Of a stretch of 64,000 bases of DNA, positions 9,698-18,837 are shown piece after piece (position 1 is the stretch's first letter; each line of letters starts with the position of its first letter). The stretch covers positions 62,001-126,000 of the forward strand of contig NZ_LAZU01000018.1 in the NCBI RefSeq assembly GCF_000987955.1, given 5' to 3'. Below the pieces are notes generated by a model, which was not told where the DNA came from, made no database searches, and saw only the letters and a program-made list of their open reading frames with translations. This DNA is from Paenibacillus sp. DMB20 (GTDB lineage: Bacteria; Bacillota; Bacilli; Paenibacillales; Paenibacillaceae). The translations under genes were made by a program, and so were the position numbers.

Positions 9698-10288
9698 ATG
9701 AACGAGCGATTTTTAAAACAGCTGGACTTTATACGGGAAGTCGACAAGATGAAAGGCATCGTACGGCAAGCATACCTCATGGACGGGAGCAGAAGGGAAA
9801 ACGACGCGGAGCATACGTGGCATATCACGCTGATGGCCTCCGTGATTGCCGAGCATGTTCCCGGGGCCCAGCCGGACCTGCTCCATGTATTGAAAATGCT
9901 GATTATACACGATCTTGTCGAGATCGATGCGGGAGATACGTTTGCTTATGACGTGAAGGGATACGTCGGGAAATTCGACAGGGAAAAAGCGGCGGCCGAG
10001 CGCATCTTTGGCATTTTGCCGGAAGACCAGGGCCGGGAGATGCTGAATTTGTGGCTCGAGTTCGAGGAGCGCGCCACGGTCGAGGCCAAATTCGCGAATG
10101 CCATCGACCGTTTGCATCCGATGCTGCACAATTTCGCTACGGAAGGCAAATCGTGGCGGGAGCATGGGGTGACGTCAAGACAAGTGCTTTCCCGTGCAGA
10201 AAGCATCACCGACTCCATCCCGGCGCTCGGCGAATGGACGAAAGAGCTGATTGCCGAAGCGGTGGAAAGAGGGTACTTGCTGCCTTAA
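9698..10288 (+). CDS. HD-domain hydrolase (5'-deoxynucleotidase YfbR-like)
   Basis: This 196-aa protein has the HD metal-site signature: H39 in ENDAEHTWH, H71-D72 in LIIHDLVEIDAGD, and a later Asp in FANAIDRLHP. YfbR-type enzymes dephosphorylate deoxyribonucleoside monophosphates in the cytoplasm, and the AEHTWH context fits that class. ACGGAGGT at 9683-9690 points to ATG 9698; the ATG at 9680 is inside the site. The gene stands alone. The substrate is inferred from family only. Confidence 0.82.
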   Translation: MNERFLKQLDFIREVDKMKGIVRQAYLMDGSRRENDAEHTWHITLMASVIAEHVPGAQPDLLHVLKMLIIHDLVEIDAGDTFAYDVKGYVGKFDREKAAAERIFGILPEDQGREMLNLWLEFEERATVEAKFANAIDRLHPMLHNFATEGKSWREHGVTSRQVLSRAESITDSIPALGEWTKELIAEAVERGYLLP

Positions 10289-10361
10289 GCCATGGCATTT
10301 AGCGCTTACATATTGAAAAACAGCCATAGACAGCCGATATATAAATTTAGAGGTGATTTCT

Positions 10362-10602
10362 ATGGCAAAGAAGGGACAAACATTTCAATATTACAGCCTG
10401 GAAACCAAAAAAAAAGGCAGTCGCGATGCGGCTGGATGGAATGACCAAGAAAGAAGTTGCTTCGGCATTAGAGATTTCCGATCTCGGACGGCTGAAAATT
10501 TGGATGCGCAAATACCGGCAGTTCGGAGAAGAAGGGTTGATTGACCGCAGAAGACGGCCTGAGGACAACCAAGTCCTCCCGGTGAATGAAGGATCGGAAT
10601 AG
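10362..10602 (+). CDS. Small helix-turn-helix protein, transposase OrfA-like (frameshift in A9 run)
   Basis: One A removed from the run 10407-10415 joins MAKKGQTFQYYSLETKKK to AVAMRLDGMTKKEVASALEI and gives a 79-aa protein. The layout is a homeodomain-like HTH followed by WMRKYRQFGEEGLIDRRRRP, as in the N-terminal DNA-binding part of IS3-family OrfA or resolvase-like proteins. No second transposase ORF or inverted repeats are visible, so this is either a domesticated HTH or a remnant. A ribosome site (AGAGGTG) precedes the ATG. Confidence 0.65.
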
Positions 10603-10629
10603 AAACGCGGTTGCCATGAATGTTCCTGT

Positions 10630-10662
10630 AGCGTACGGACCTAAGGTCCTGCGCTTTTTTTT
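10630..10662 (+). terminator. Terminator after the small HTH gene
   Basis: The hairpin GGACC/GGTCC, with flanking imperfect GCG pairing, is followed by eight T residues. Confidence 0.65.
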
Positions 10663-10667
10663 GTGAG

Positions 10668-10735
10668 AGCGGAAAGTATAGTCCAGGCATGACTTTTGCA
10701 CCTTGTCCATGAAAAGAAAACTTCCGATTCCCGAA
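10668..10735. repeat. Intergenic repeat, copy 2
   Basis: This copy shares ordered blocks (GAAAGTATA, GGCATG, AAGAAAACTTCCG) with 5,658-5,730. Like that copy it begins right after a terminator T run. Confidence 0.45.
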
Positions 10736-10847
10736 CGCCTCCGAAATTGGGCCCATTCATCATTCTTGACGACAAAAGGCAGTGGCCCAGTTCGTTTCGG
10801 ACCGAAGGGCATAACATGTGGTATGTTCAAAAAAGGGAGGGATTAAT

Positions 10848-10940
10848 GTGAGCGGAGTAGGTTACGGATATGCCTCTACTGTAGGTATCGTTCTGGTACT
10901 GTTTATTTTGTTGGTGATTATTACACGCGCATTCATCTAA
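10848..10940 (+). CDS. YjcZ-family sporulation small membrane peptide
   Basis: This 30-aa peptide starts with GTG at 10848, eight bases after GGGAGGG. The sequence begins SGVGYGYASTVGIVLVLFIL and ends in a single membrane segment. The SGVGYGY head plus one hydrophobic helix is the signature of YjcZ/SscA-like peptides, which are spore-associated in Bacillales. The usual Gly/Cys-rich tail is replaced by VIITRAFI. A strong terminator follows at 11013. Confidence 0.75.
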   Translation: MSGVGYGYASTVGIVLVLFILLVIITRAFI

Positions 10941-11012
10941 CCCTTACTTCAAACTTTGGTTGGTCTGGGCGAACCGCGCCTTGCTGACAAACCGGATAGG
11001 AACATGTTAGCC

Positions 11013-11039
11013 CCGCCGGGAGCCCGGCGGTTTTTTTTT
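11013..11039 (+). terminator. Rho-independent terminator after the YjcZ-like gene
   Basis: A perfect CCGCCGG/CCGGCGG stem (11013-11019, 11024-11030) is followed by nine T residues. Confidence 0.9.
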
Positions 11040-11040
11040 C

Positions 11041-11404
11041 ATATAGGCGTTTCATTCCAAGGGGTTGCAACATCTTCGAATTTGGGATTCATATGTGAGA
11101 ATTCGAATTACTGCAGGAAAATAAAATTCGGGCGCCCTTTTCAGAGCGCCCTTCATGGGAGAGGAGAAACCGGACGAAGAGCTTATGGGGAAACGTAAGT
11201 CTTCTCCGCGGTTGTCTACGACATTTTTGATGTCGATAATTTTAGGATGCCCTTTCCAGCGCAGTCTATACCTGAAAATTGAAAAAACTTGGATGATCAT
11301 CGAATCATTTTTATAAACGGGAGGATTGTGTTACGATAATCTCATAAAATGCCTTTTTTAAACGGCATTCTACACATTTAGACATGGAACGGGTGAGAGT
11401 TGCA
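11041..11404. other. 364-bp gap upstream of rsmD
   Basis: No supported gene is seen. There is a hairpin GGGCGC/GCGCCC (11130-11135, 11146-11151) without a T tail, and a second AATGCC/GGCATT (11348-11353, 11364-11369). A leftward 82-codon frame (11052-11300) has some protein-like composition but no ribosome site, so it is not called. Confidence 0.5.
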
Positions 11405-12004
11405 GTGAGAGTAGTATCGGGAAGTGCCAAGGGCCGGCCGCTCAAGAGCGTCCCCGGCATGGGTACCCGTCCTACGACGGATAAAGTGAAGGAAGCGATA
11501 TTCAGCATGATCGGCCCTTATTTTGAAGGGGGGGCCGCGCTTGATTTATTCGCCGGTACCGGCGGACTCGGCATCGAAAGTTTGAGCCGCGGAATCGACA
11601 AGGCGATTTTTATCGATATGGAACCGAAAAGCATCGAAACGGTCCGGGCCAATCTGAAGGCAACCGGCTTCGGCGACCGTTCGGAAGTTTTCCGGAACGA
11701 GGCGGGACGGGCATTAAAGGTACTGGAAAAGAGGAAATATCAATTTGATCTCGTTTTCCTCGACCCCCCTTACCGGATGAAAAACGGCGATGCGTTAATG
11801 ATGGAAATGGCAACCAGAGGGCTGCTTCGCACAGGAGCCTTATTGGTGTTGGAATATGAGTCCGATTATGCCTATCCGAAAGACATGGAAGGCTTTCTGC
11901 ATATGCGAACAGCCGAATACGGCGAGACCGCCGTATCGATATATAAATTCGAAGGAATGGAAAGAGAGCCGGAAACGTCCGGCGAGGAGGTACCGCATTC
12001 ATGA
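11405..12004 (+). CDS. rsmD: 16S rRNA (guanine966-N2)-methyltransferase RsmD
   Basis: This 199-aa SAM-dependent methyltransferase modifies G966 of 16S rRNA during 30S assembly. The substrate-binding start RVVSGSAKGRPL, the SAM motif LDLFAGTGGLGIES and the catalytic DPPY are present. GTG 11405 is chosen because family members begin MRVISG and GGGTGAGAG lies upstream; ATG 11384 would add seven residues without a site. The stop overlaps the coaD start (ATGA), so the two genes are translationally coupled. Confidence 0.92.
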   Translation: MRVVSGSAKGRPLKSVPGMGTRPTTDKVKEAIFSMIGPYFEGGAALDLFAGTGGLGIESLSRGIDKAIFIDMEPKSIETVRANLKATGFGDRSEVFRNEAGRALKVLEKRKYQFDLVFLDPPYRMKNGDALMMEMATRGLLRTGALLVLEYESDYAYPKDMEGFLHMRTAEYGETAVSIYKFEGMEREPETSGEEVPHS

Positions 12005-12516
12005 CAACAGAACAGCAAAGTACATATAGAATAGCCGTTTATCCCGGCAGCTTCGACCCGGTTACGATGGGGCACATGGACATTATTACAAGAGCGTCCA
12101 AGCAGTTTGACCTGCTGATCGTGGCGGTCTTGAATAACCTCAGCAAAAACCCCCTGTTTACCGTGGAGGAACGAAAAGACCTGCTTTCCCGCGTGACGTC
12201 CCATCTGCCGAACGTGCAAATCGACAGTTTTCGGGATCTGCTGGCGAACTACGTGAGAACAAAGAATGCGAACGTCATCGTCCGCGGCATCCGTTCCGTT
12301 ACGGATTTCGAATATGAGCTTCAGCTTGCCTCGACAAACCACAAGCTGAATCCGGATGCGGAGACCATCTTTATGATGACCAACCCGAAGTACTCCTACC
12401 TCAGCTCCAGCCTAGTTAAGGAAATCGCCCATTTTAACGGGGACACCACGGATCTGGTAAGCCCAGAAGTTGATCTGGCGCTGCGGGAGAAATTCAAAGG
12501 GAACGCCGGGAGATAA
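12001..12516 (+). CDS. coaD: Phosphopantetheine adenylyltransferase
   Basis: This 171-aa enzyme transfers AMP from ATP to 4'-phosphopantetheine, the fourth step of coenzyme A synthesis. The nucleotidyltransferase motif TMGH is at residues 22-25 after YPGSFDPV. RGIRSVTDFEYE and the late YSYLSSSLVKEIA complete the active site. Length is typical. It overlaps rsmD by four bases and converges with ylbJ, separated by fewer than 25 bases on the 5' side of the latter's stop. Confidence 0.95.
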   Translation: MTTEQQSTYRIAVYPGSFDPVTMGHMDIITRASKQFDLLIVAVLNNLSKNPLFTVEERKDLLSRVTSHLPNVQIDSFRDLLANYVRTKNANVIVRGIRSVTDFEYELQLASTNHKLNPDAETIFMMTNPKYSYLSSSLVKEIAHFNGDTTDLVSPEVDLALREKFKGNAGR

Positions 12517-13721
12517 CCCTTGAAACGATCCAAAACAGGATCGTAAGCAAGACGAAAGTCAGGATCTGCCACTGCAGCAGGATGTGGAATCCGCTCCACA
12601 AACCAAAAAGCCGCTCCTGCAGCAGCGTTTCGTGCGGTACGGCTCCAAAGGCCGGAAGAACCGCTGCGGTCAGGGAGCCTGCCGGCTTCCATAAAATCAG
12701 GGTCAGGCAGAAGGCGTAGAAAGCATGCCATAGCCGTTTTATTGCAAAAACGCCCCAGGCGGGACCGCTTATTTTCAATGCGGACAAGCTTTGCAGTTGG
12801 GCACTGATTCCGCTCCAGGCAAGCACGGCGGACAGCAGGGCCATCTGCAAACCCAAGCCGGTAAAATAGCCTTCGCTGACGGCCTTGGCCCCGATATGCA
12901 TTTCCAGCAGTCCGGCGGCGACAAATGGAGGGACAAGGGACAGAAAAAAACCGGAAAGCACTTTGACGATGACGGCAAAAATCATGATAAAGCCGCCGGT
13001 CATCATCAGGGTCTGAACCGAGCGGGAGACCGAATCCCCCAGAAGCCTTCCAAAGCTTCGGCCGTCTCTGGCCCGCGCCTCGGAAGCGGCAATTGCCGCC
13101 CGTTTCAGCATGGAAACCCGAGGGGAAACCAGTCCTGCCGGCTTGGAGAGGGAAGATTCTTCGATATTGCCGACCGGCGCTTTTTTTACGTTTAAGGGAA
13201 TGGGTCCATCCAGCCAGAAGGCCTGCCGCCCAGTGAACGCCAAGAAGCAGGTAACCCGCGGCCGGCTGGTGAAGCAGACCGGTACCGATGACGACAAGGA
13301 TGGTCATCGGGTTGCAGAAGTGTGACAAGGCGGCGAGCCTTCCCGCGTCCTCCGGACTTAAGTGGCCCTGTTTTACCATGGTTGCGGACGCTTGGGCCCC
13401 TGCGGGAAACCCTGCCGTCATGCCGGTAATGAGAACCCAGCCGCCTACGCCGGGAAGATTGAACGTTTTGCGCATGAAGGGGTCCAGAAATACCCCCGCC
13501 CCGTGCGCCCAGCCGTAAGCAAATATAATTTCCACCAGCACCAAAAATGGAAGCAGTGCGGGAAACACGATATTCCACCAAAGCTTTAAAGCCTGGAGAG
13601 AGGCTTGAAAGGCGGATTCGGGTGCGCTGACGACAGCCAGCACCAGCAGGAAGGCTGCCGCTCCGAGCAGAATGGTGGTCCACAGGCCGGAAGACCGGGT
13701 AACGGCGTTGCCTTTATTCAT
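12494..13721 (-). CDS. ylbJ: Sporulation integral membrane protein YlbJ (frameshift in A7 run)
   Basis: The N-terminal frame from 13721 and the C-terminal frame ending at 12494 meet in the T run 13181-13187 (A7 on the coding strand). Removing one base gives 408 aa, the usual YlbJ length. About eight membrane segments are seen, with Gate-domain signatures (GVGGWVLITGMTAGFPAGA, ...LSHFCNPMTI, SVSRSVQTLMMTGGFI). The family is needed for spore cortex formation in B. subtilis. GAGAGGAGAA precedes the start. It faces coaD and diverges from ylbL, as in other Bacillales. Confidence 0.9.
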
Positions 13722-13840
13722 AAGGATTCTCCTCTCCGCGTAAACATGGCTAGTACCACTTTATGCAGGAGAGACAACCATCAGACCAAACGCCGTGTGC
13801 CGGGAAGTGGCATGAGACATTCCGGAGGGAAGGGAAAAGA

Positions 13841-14881
13841 ATGAGAAAATCCGTTAGACCAAGTGGCTTGAGAGTACTTGTATATCTGCTGCTTATTGCA
13901 ATTTTATTGTATGTGGTTGTCTATATGCCTACGCCCTATTTGATTTATCAGCCTGGAAGCGCCGAGGAAGTCAAGCCGATGATCACGGTGGAAAAAGGAG
14001 ATCCCGAGGAGGAAGGGACGTTCATGCTGACCACCGTGTCCGCAAGCTATGCCAATATAGCACTGCTGGTCATGTCGGCGTTCAACTCCAACTCCGAGAT
14101 CGTGGAAAAGGAAGAGAAACTCGGAAACCAAAGCAAGGAAGAGTATGCCGCCACACAAGTATATTACATGAACTCGTCCCAGTCGCTTGCCATGGAAGCG
14201 GCTTATCATGCCGCAGGCATTCGCTACAGTATCGTCCCAGATTACATGTTTGTCATTTCGGTTCCGGAGAATTCCGCCAACCGTAAATGGTTTCATCCAG
14301 GCGACAAGCTGATATCGGTGGACGGCAATCCGGTTACGGATAACGGCAAGCTTGCGGAGCAATTGTCGGCCTTGAAGGTTGGGGATGTGGTAGAAGTGAA
14401 GCTGGAGCGAGGCGGCAAGCCGGTGGCGGCCGATGTGCCCCTCATCCCGATCAAGGACGATAAGACGGGATCGGAACGGCCGGGACTCGGTGTGATGATC
14501 GCCACCATGCAGAAGATTGAGCCGCAAAATCCCGATGACCGGATTGCTTTTGCGGACACCGAAATCGGTGGACCTTCCGCGGGTTTGATGTTTACGATGG
14601 AAATTTATAACCAGCTTACCCCCGGGGATTTGACCAAGGGCTACCGGGTGGCCGGCACGGGGACGATCGATAAGGAAGGAATCGTGGGGCCGATCGGCGG
14701 CGTCAAGCATAAGATTGTTGCAGCCGACCGAAAGGGTGCCGAGTATTTCTTCGTTCCCCGAAAGAATTATGACGAAGCGAAAGGAAGAGCCGACCGAATC
14801 GGCACCGGGATGAAGCTGATTCCGATTGACAAGCTTCAAGACGCTCTGGATTATATGAACGGCCTGCCTCCTAAAGGGTAA
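13841..14881 (+). CDS. ylbL: Membrane-anchored PDZ/Lon-type protease YlbL (SepM-like)
   Basis: This 346-aa protein has one N-terminal membrane helix (~11-29), a PDZ domain (~125-215) and a C-terminal Lon-type serine-lysine protease domain. The nucleophile is S246 in GGPSAGLMF and the base K289 in GGVKHKI. They are 43 residues apart, as in Lon. It acts outside the membrane; relatives process peptides or degrade the cell-division inhibitor YneA. GGAGGGAAGGG at 13823-13833 fixes the start at 13841. Its 3' end overlaps the convergent tmcAL by 11 bases. Confidence 0.93.
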   Translation: MRKSVRPSGLRVLVYLLLIAILLYVVVYMPTPYLIYQPGSAEEVKPMITVEKGDPEEEGTFMLTTVSASYANIALLVMSAFNSNSEIVEKEEKLGNQSKEEYAATQVYYMNSSQSLAMEAAYHAAGIRYSIVPDYMFVISVPENSANRKWFHPGDKLISVDGNPVTDNGKLAEQLSALKVGDVVEVKLERGGKPVAADVPLIPIKDDKTGSERPGLGVMIATMQKIEPQNPDDRIAFADTEIGGPSAGLMFTMEIYNQLTPGDLTKGYRVAGTGTIDKEGIVGPIGGVKHKIVAADRKGAEYFFVPRKNYDEAKGRADRIGTGMKLIPIDKLQDALDYMNGLPPKG

Positions 14882-16103
14882 CCGGAGGCAGAAGATAGTC
14901 GCCGTATATGAAAGAAACGGACGGACGGGGGCATGCGTTCCCGTAGACGGCCGAGGCCTGCAGATCCAGCCTGAGCTGGGGATGGTCTAACACGGACGGT
15001 TTCATTATGACAGGTAATGAAGCCGTCTTTTTCATCTGCTTCAGCAAAGCCTGTCCTTTTGAAGTAAAGCCAAGAACGCGTAAATAGCCCGGCCCCTGGG
15101 CCAGCTGTTCGCGCGTCATTTCACCTTTGGCGTGGTTAAGCAAAATATGAAGCAGCATGCGCTGCAGTTTCGTTCTGGTGTACCGTTTGGTTTTCAAGGC
15201 GTCGATCAATTGGCCGACCTTGGGCTCGCCAAGCAGGGGCAATACCTTTTGGATGCGGTATTCCAGCCCCTCGCTGACCTCATGAAGCTGATCGAGCTCG
15301 CCCGGGGATCGGGTCAGCAGCGCATGAAACAGCGGCAGCCGGAAGCTTTCCCAATCATTCGGGCCCTGGCCGGCGTCAAATTCCCTCCGAAGTATTTCGT
15401 AAACATAGCCGGGGATATAAGGGGAAGCGGCTTCGAGACCCTGCTCCAAAATAAGCCTGCGCACGGAAGTGGCGCTGGCAATCGAAGAGACGGCAGGAAC
15501 CTGGTCGTGATATTGAGCGCCTTTCCGGGGAATCGTATAAGGTACGATTTCGCTTCCAAGCCGCTTAAGAGCGATCAGATAATGAAGTCCGAGCGAATTG
15601 TTGGGCTTTGCAAGCTGCTCCGCGATGGTGTCTGCGGACGCCTTTGATCCGGAAACGGCGGCGGCAGCGGCGGCGTAGGCGTTCGGAAAGCTGATGCCTG
15701 AGGACATGCGGAGGGCTATTTCCTCCCGAAGCTTTTCGCTTTCCTCAGCCAGGCTGTCCGCCAGGGGAAGCAGCGTATCGAGCGAACCGCTCTCGGATCC
15801 GAAGCAGAGGCTGTCCACCACGCCGGTTGCTGCGAGAAGAGCCACAGCCCCGTGGGCAAACCACTCGGCCGGCTGCACGGCGTAAGCCGTCGGCAGCTCG
15901 ATCACAAGATCGGCGCCCATGCGAAGCGCCATTTCCGTCCGGGCACGCTTCCCGACCAGGGCGGGCTCTCCCCGCTGCAGGAACGGACCGCTCATGACGG
16001 CTATGACGGAATCGGCTCCCGTGATTGCCTTGGATTGCGTATAGTGAAGCACATGCCCGTTGTGTAAAGGATTGTATTCCACGATGATTCCGACTGTTTT
16101 CAC
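14871..16103 (-). CDS. tmcAL: tRNA(Met) cytidine acetate ligase TmcAL (YlbM)
   Basis: This 410-aa cytoplasmic enzyme uses ATP and acetate to form N4-acetylcytidine at the wobble base of elongator tRNA-Met. The nucleotidyltransferase-like N-terminus GIIVEYNPLHNGH carries the HxGH-type ATP site, followed by VMSGPFLQRGEPA and ADLVIELP. Length is normal. It starts with GTG at 16103 with AAGGAG upstream. It is convergent with ylbL and divergent from yceD, the conserved arrangement. Confidence 0.93.
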   Translation of the reverse strand: MKTVGIIVEYNPLHNGHVLHYTQSKAITGADSVIAVMSGPFLQRGEPALVGKRARTEMALRMGADLVIELPTAYAVQPAEWFAHGAVALLAATGVVDSLCFGSESGSLDTLLPLADSLAEESEKLREEIALRMSSGISFPNAYAAAAAAVSGSKASADTIAEQLAKPNNSLGLHYLIALKRLGSEIVPYTIPRKGAQYHDQVPAVSSIASATSVRRLILEQGLEAASPYIPGYVYEILRREFDAGQGPNDWESFRLPLFHALLTRSPGELDQLHEVSEGLEYRIQKVLPLLGEPKVGQLIDALKTKRYTRTKLQRMLLHILLNHAKGEMTREQLAQGPGYLRVLGFTSKGQALLKQMKKTASLPVIMKPSVLDHPQLRLDLQASAVYGNACPRPSVSFIYGDYLLPPVTL

Positions 16104-16289
16104 AAAACCTCGACTCCTTGCTAAATGAGGTTATCCAGAAAGAAAATTCCGGTTTTTTTGAGCTTGTCCTAAAAATATATCATAATTGGATATCGTTGTA
16201 CCGCAAGAACAAATTGAAGCAACACAACCTCACGGTACGTGATATACTGGAAAACATGATTGCGGAGCGCAAACTTGCAGTGAATCCTG

Positions 16290-16319
16290 TTGACAAAAGC
16301 CCGGATGGATCGGTATAAT
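16290..16319 (+). promoter_or_regulatory. Sigma-A promoter of yceD-rpmF
   Basis: A consensus -35 TTGACA (16290-16295), an 18-base spacer and -10 TATAAT (16314-16319) lie 28 bases before the yceD start. Confidence 0.85.
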
Positions 16320-16346
16320 AATCTTTGTTTGTTTGGAGTGATGGAT

Positions 16347-16853
16347 ATGCTTATTCAATTTCGAAAATTGACAACCAGCGATCAACCGTTACAGTTCCAT
16401 CAAACTGTGGATGTCAGCCAGGCCTTGAAAGGCAGGAAGGATATTATCGCGGCAGAACCGCTTACGGCGGACCTGAAAGCGACGCCTTCCGTCGACGGTT
16501 CGGTAGACGTTCGTGGCCGATTGCAGGGCAGACTGGAGATGAAATGCTCCCGCTGTCTCAAGCCGGTTACCGAGCATGTGGACATCCCTTTTCATGAAGT
16601 ATTCCAGCCGGTAGACCATCCTGACAGCGTTCAGGACGAGGATGACGACATCACATACGTGCAAGGCGAGAGTGTGGATCTCACTCACTATGTGGAGGAA
16701 GCATTGCTGCTCTATCTGCCGCTGGCCCCGGTGTGCAGCGAGGATTGTCTAGGCCTTTGCCCGAACTGCGGCAGGGACTTGAACGAAGGCTCCTGCGATT
16801 GCGACACCGAAGTGATCGACCCGAGGCTGGCCGGGCTGAAGGACTTTTTTTAA
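16347..16853 (+). CDS. YceD/YlbN (DUF177) family protein
   Basis: This 168-aa protein belongs to the DUF177 family, always next to rpmF and implicated in 23S rRNA accumulation or 50S assembly. It has two Cys pairs: CSRC in the middle and CPNCGRD then CDC at the C-terminus, suggesting a bound metal. ATG 16347 is eight bases from GGAG; the ATG at 16341 is too close. The gene ends in a T7 run just at the stop, so the last residue may be misread if that run is also one base too long. Confidence 0.9.
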   Translation: MLIQFRKLTTSDQPLQFHQTVDVSQALKGRKDIIAAEPLTADLKATPSVDGSVDVRGRLQGRLEMKCSRCLKPVTEHVDIPFHEVFQPVDHPDSVQDEDDDITYVQGESVDLTHYVEEALLLYLPLAPVCSEDCLGLCPNCGRDLNEGSCDCDTEVIDPRLAGLKDFF

Positions 16854-16909
16854 ATGATGATGGATTTGACATCCCGTTTTGCGGGTTGACCTGATAAGGA
16901 GGTGGGAAC

Positions 16910-17083
16910 ATGGCAGTACCTCAACGTAGAACGTCCAAAACACGTCGTGACAAGCGTCGTACTCACTTTAAACTGGCTGTGCCGGGCATGGTGAAATGCG
17001 AACAGTGCGGAGAATTGAAACTGGCTCACCGCGTATGTAAAGTGTGCGGAACGTACAAAGCAAGAGAGATCATCAAACAATAG
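16910..17083 (+). CDS. rpmF: Ribosomal protein L32
   Basis: This 57-aa protein begins [16 protein letters not shown], the typical L32 head. CEQC and CKVC form the zinc ribbon, so this is the Zn-binding (C+) form rather than a zinc-free paralog. AAGGAGGTG (16896-16904) gives a strong start. It lies 56 bases after yceD with its own terminator after it. Confidence 0.96.
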   Translation: MAVPQRRTSKTRRDKRRTHFKLAVPGMVKCEQCGELKLAHRVCKVCGTYKAREIIKQ

Positions 17084-17096
17084 TTTTATTACAAGT

Positions 17097-17129
17097 AGTA
17101 CTTCATCTTTGGTGAGGTGCTATTTTTTT
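17097..17129 (+). terminator. Terminator after rpmF
   Basis: An eleven-pair stem (17097-17107 with 17111-17121, including G-T pairs) has a TTT loop and is followed by seven T residues. Confidence 0.75.
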
Positions 17130-17171
17130 GTCCGGCTCTTTCTTTTTAAGCTGACATCCTTTATACTAATT

Positions 17172-17190
17172 CTTAGTACCAGGTTCTAAT
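17172..17190. promoter_or_regulatory. FapR operator
   Basis: The sequence CTTAGTACCAGGTTCTAAT closely matches the FapR box known from Bacillus (TTAGTACCNNNTNCTAA type). It sits between rpmF and fapR, where FapR would repress its own operon until malonyl-CoA rises. A convincing -35/-10 pair could not be assigned around it. Confidence 0.8.
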
Positions 17191-17247
17191 ATTAAGGTTT
17201 AATTTTTACATAGAATAGAATGGCGCCCCCGCGGCAGAAGGAGTTGC

Positions 17248-17821
17248 ATCGTCATCGAACGTCTATCGAAAAAAAGACCGTCACCAGCGTTTGATCCAGT
17301 TGATCGACGATAACCCTTTTGTCACCGACCGTGAGCTGACGCGTCAGCTTAAAGTAAGCATTCAGACGATACGCCTCGACCGGATGGAGCTGGGAATCCC
17401 CGAGCTGCGAGAGCGGATGAAGCAAATGGCCGAGCACTCCTACGATCAGGTCCGTTCGCTTTCCCTGGAGGAAGTGATCGGGGATGTGGTCGACCTGCAG
17501 TTGGACAAGAGCGGCATTTCGATATTCGAAATCCGCGAGGAGCATGTATTCAGCAAAACGAAAATCGCCCGGGGCCACTACGTGTTCGCCCAGGCGAACT
17601 CGCTGGCGGTCGCGGTCATTAACGATGAGATCGCGTTGACTTCGTCGGCCGACATCCGTTTTTTGAGGCAGGTTCGGCTGGGAGAGAAGTGTATCGCGAA
17701 AGCGTATGTTCGTTCCCACGCGGGACAGAAGGCCAAGGCGAAAGTGGAAGTGTTCACCTATGTCGGCGACGAGATGGTGTTTCAAGGGAATTTTGTCGTC
17801 TACCGGTCGGCCGGCGAGTGA
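17248..17821 (+). CDS. fapR: Fatty acid and phospholipid synthesis repressor FapR (frameshift in A7 run; start codon unclear)
   Basis: FapR represses fab and plsX genes and is released by malonyl-CoA. The repaired protein is ~188-190 aa: an N-terminal HTH (VSIQTIRLDRMELGIPELRER) and a hot-dog effector domain (EEHVFSKTKIARGHYVFAQANSLAVAV). One A must be removed from 17269-17275 to join RLSKKDRHQRLIQL. AAGGAG lies at 17238-17243, yet the in-frame codons that follow are ATC, GTC, ATC, with no ATG, GTG or TTG. Either the start is non-canonical or there is another base error. It heads the operon with plsX-fabH-fabD-fabG. Confidence 0.9.
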
Positions 17822-17842
17822 CAAAGCGAAGGAGGAAGCTGC

Positions 17843-18829
17843 ATGAGAATTGCTATAGACGGCATGGGCGGCGACAACGCGCCGCAGAGCAATGCGGAAG
17901 GCGCGTTGGCTGCGGCGCGGGAATGGAAAGACACGGAGATCATCCTGGTCGGGGATGAGGCCAAGATCGGGCCTTTGATCCAGGACAAGCCGTCCAATCT
18001 GGTCCTGCGTCATGCCGGCGAAGTGATTGAAGCGGAAGACGAGCCCGTGAAGGCGGTCCGGCGCAAGAAGGATGCCTCAATGGTGGTTGCGGGCAGAATG
18101 ATTCGCGAAGGCGAGGCGGATGCCATGATTTCCGCGGGGAACACGGGAGCGCTCATGACGACGGGATTGCTTGTCGTGGGCAGGATGGCGGGCATCGAGC
18201 GCCCGGCGCTGGCACCCATGATTCCGACGCTGGACGGGAAAGGCGTGCTGGCGCTTGACCTCGGCGCGAACATGGATGCGAAGCCGGAGCATCTTCAGCA
18301 GTACGCCCTAATGGGCAGCCTGTACCGTGAAAAGGTCCATGGCGTATCCAAACCCCGGGTCGGGCTTCTGAATGTGGGCACGGAACCAGGTAAAGGCAAC
18401 GAGCTGATGAAGCATGCGTTCCCGCTGCTGGAGCAGCTGCCGATTCATTTTGTCGGCAATGTCGAGGCCCGCGACGTCATGAATGGCGTATGCGACGTGC
18501 TTGTGTGCGACGGTTTTGCCGGGAACATCCTTTTGAAGTCGATCGAAGGAACGGCGGGCGCGCTTTTTTCTTTGTTGAAGGAGCAGTTCGGACAGTCCCT
18601 CAAAACGAAGCTGGCTGCTGCCTTGATGATGCCCCAGCTCCGGAACCTGAAATCCGTCATGGACTACAAGGAGCACGGGGGAGCGCCCCTTCTTGGATTA
18701 AGCGGGCTTGTCATGAAGAGCCATGGCTCATCAGACGGAAACGCGATTAAGAATGCCGTGCGCCAAGCCCGGACAGCTATGCAAAATCGCTTGGTCGAAA
18801 GCATTTCAAGCGAAATCAGCGGGAAGTGA
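17843..18829 (+). CDS. plsX: Phosphate acyltransferase PlsX
   Basis: This 328-aa peripheral membrane enzyme turns acyl-ACP and phosphate into acyl-phosphate, the acyl donor for PlsY in phospholipid synthesis. The family start [12 protein letters not shown], the SAGNTGALM motif and [14 protein letters not shown] are present, and the length is normal. AAGGAGG at 17829-17835 supports the start. It is 22 bases after fapR and touches fabH, so it is part of the FapR operon. Confidence 0.96.
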   Translation: MRIAIDGMGGDNAPQSNAEGALAAAREWKDTEIILVGDEAKIGPLIQDKPSNLVLRHAGEVIEAEDEPVKAVRRKKDASMVVAGRMIREGEADAMISAGNTGALMTTGLLVVGRMAGIERPALAPMIPTLDGKGVLALDLGANMDAKPEHLQQYALMGSLYREKVHGVSKPRVGLLNVGTEPGKGNELMKHAFPLLEQLPIHFVGNVEARDVMNGVCDVLVCDGFAGNILLKSIEGTAGALFSLLKEQFGQSLKTKLAAALMMPQLRNLKSVMDYKEHGGAPLLGLSGLVMKSHGSSDGNAIKNAVRQARTAMQNRLVESISSEISGK

Positions 18830-18837
18830 GTGAGAAC

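Noticed and set aside
10362..10602. Complete insertion sequence around the small HTH gene
   Set aside because: No catalytic transposase frame, terminal inverted repeats or target duplication could be found nearby.
11052..11300. 82-codon leftward frame in the gap before rsmD
   Set aside because: Part of it looks protein-like, but there is no ribosome site, promoter or recognisable family.
16118..16318. 66-codon frame upstream of yceD
   Set aside because: It covers the yceD promoter, has no ribosome site and no recognisable domain.
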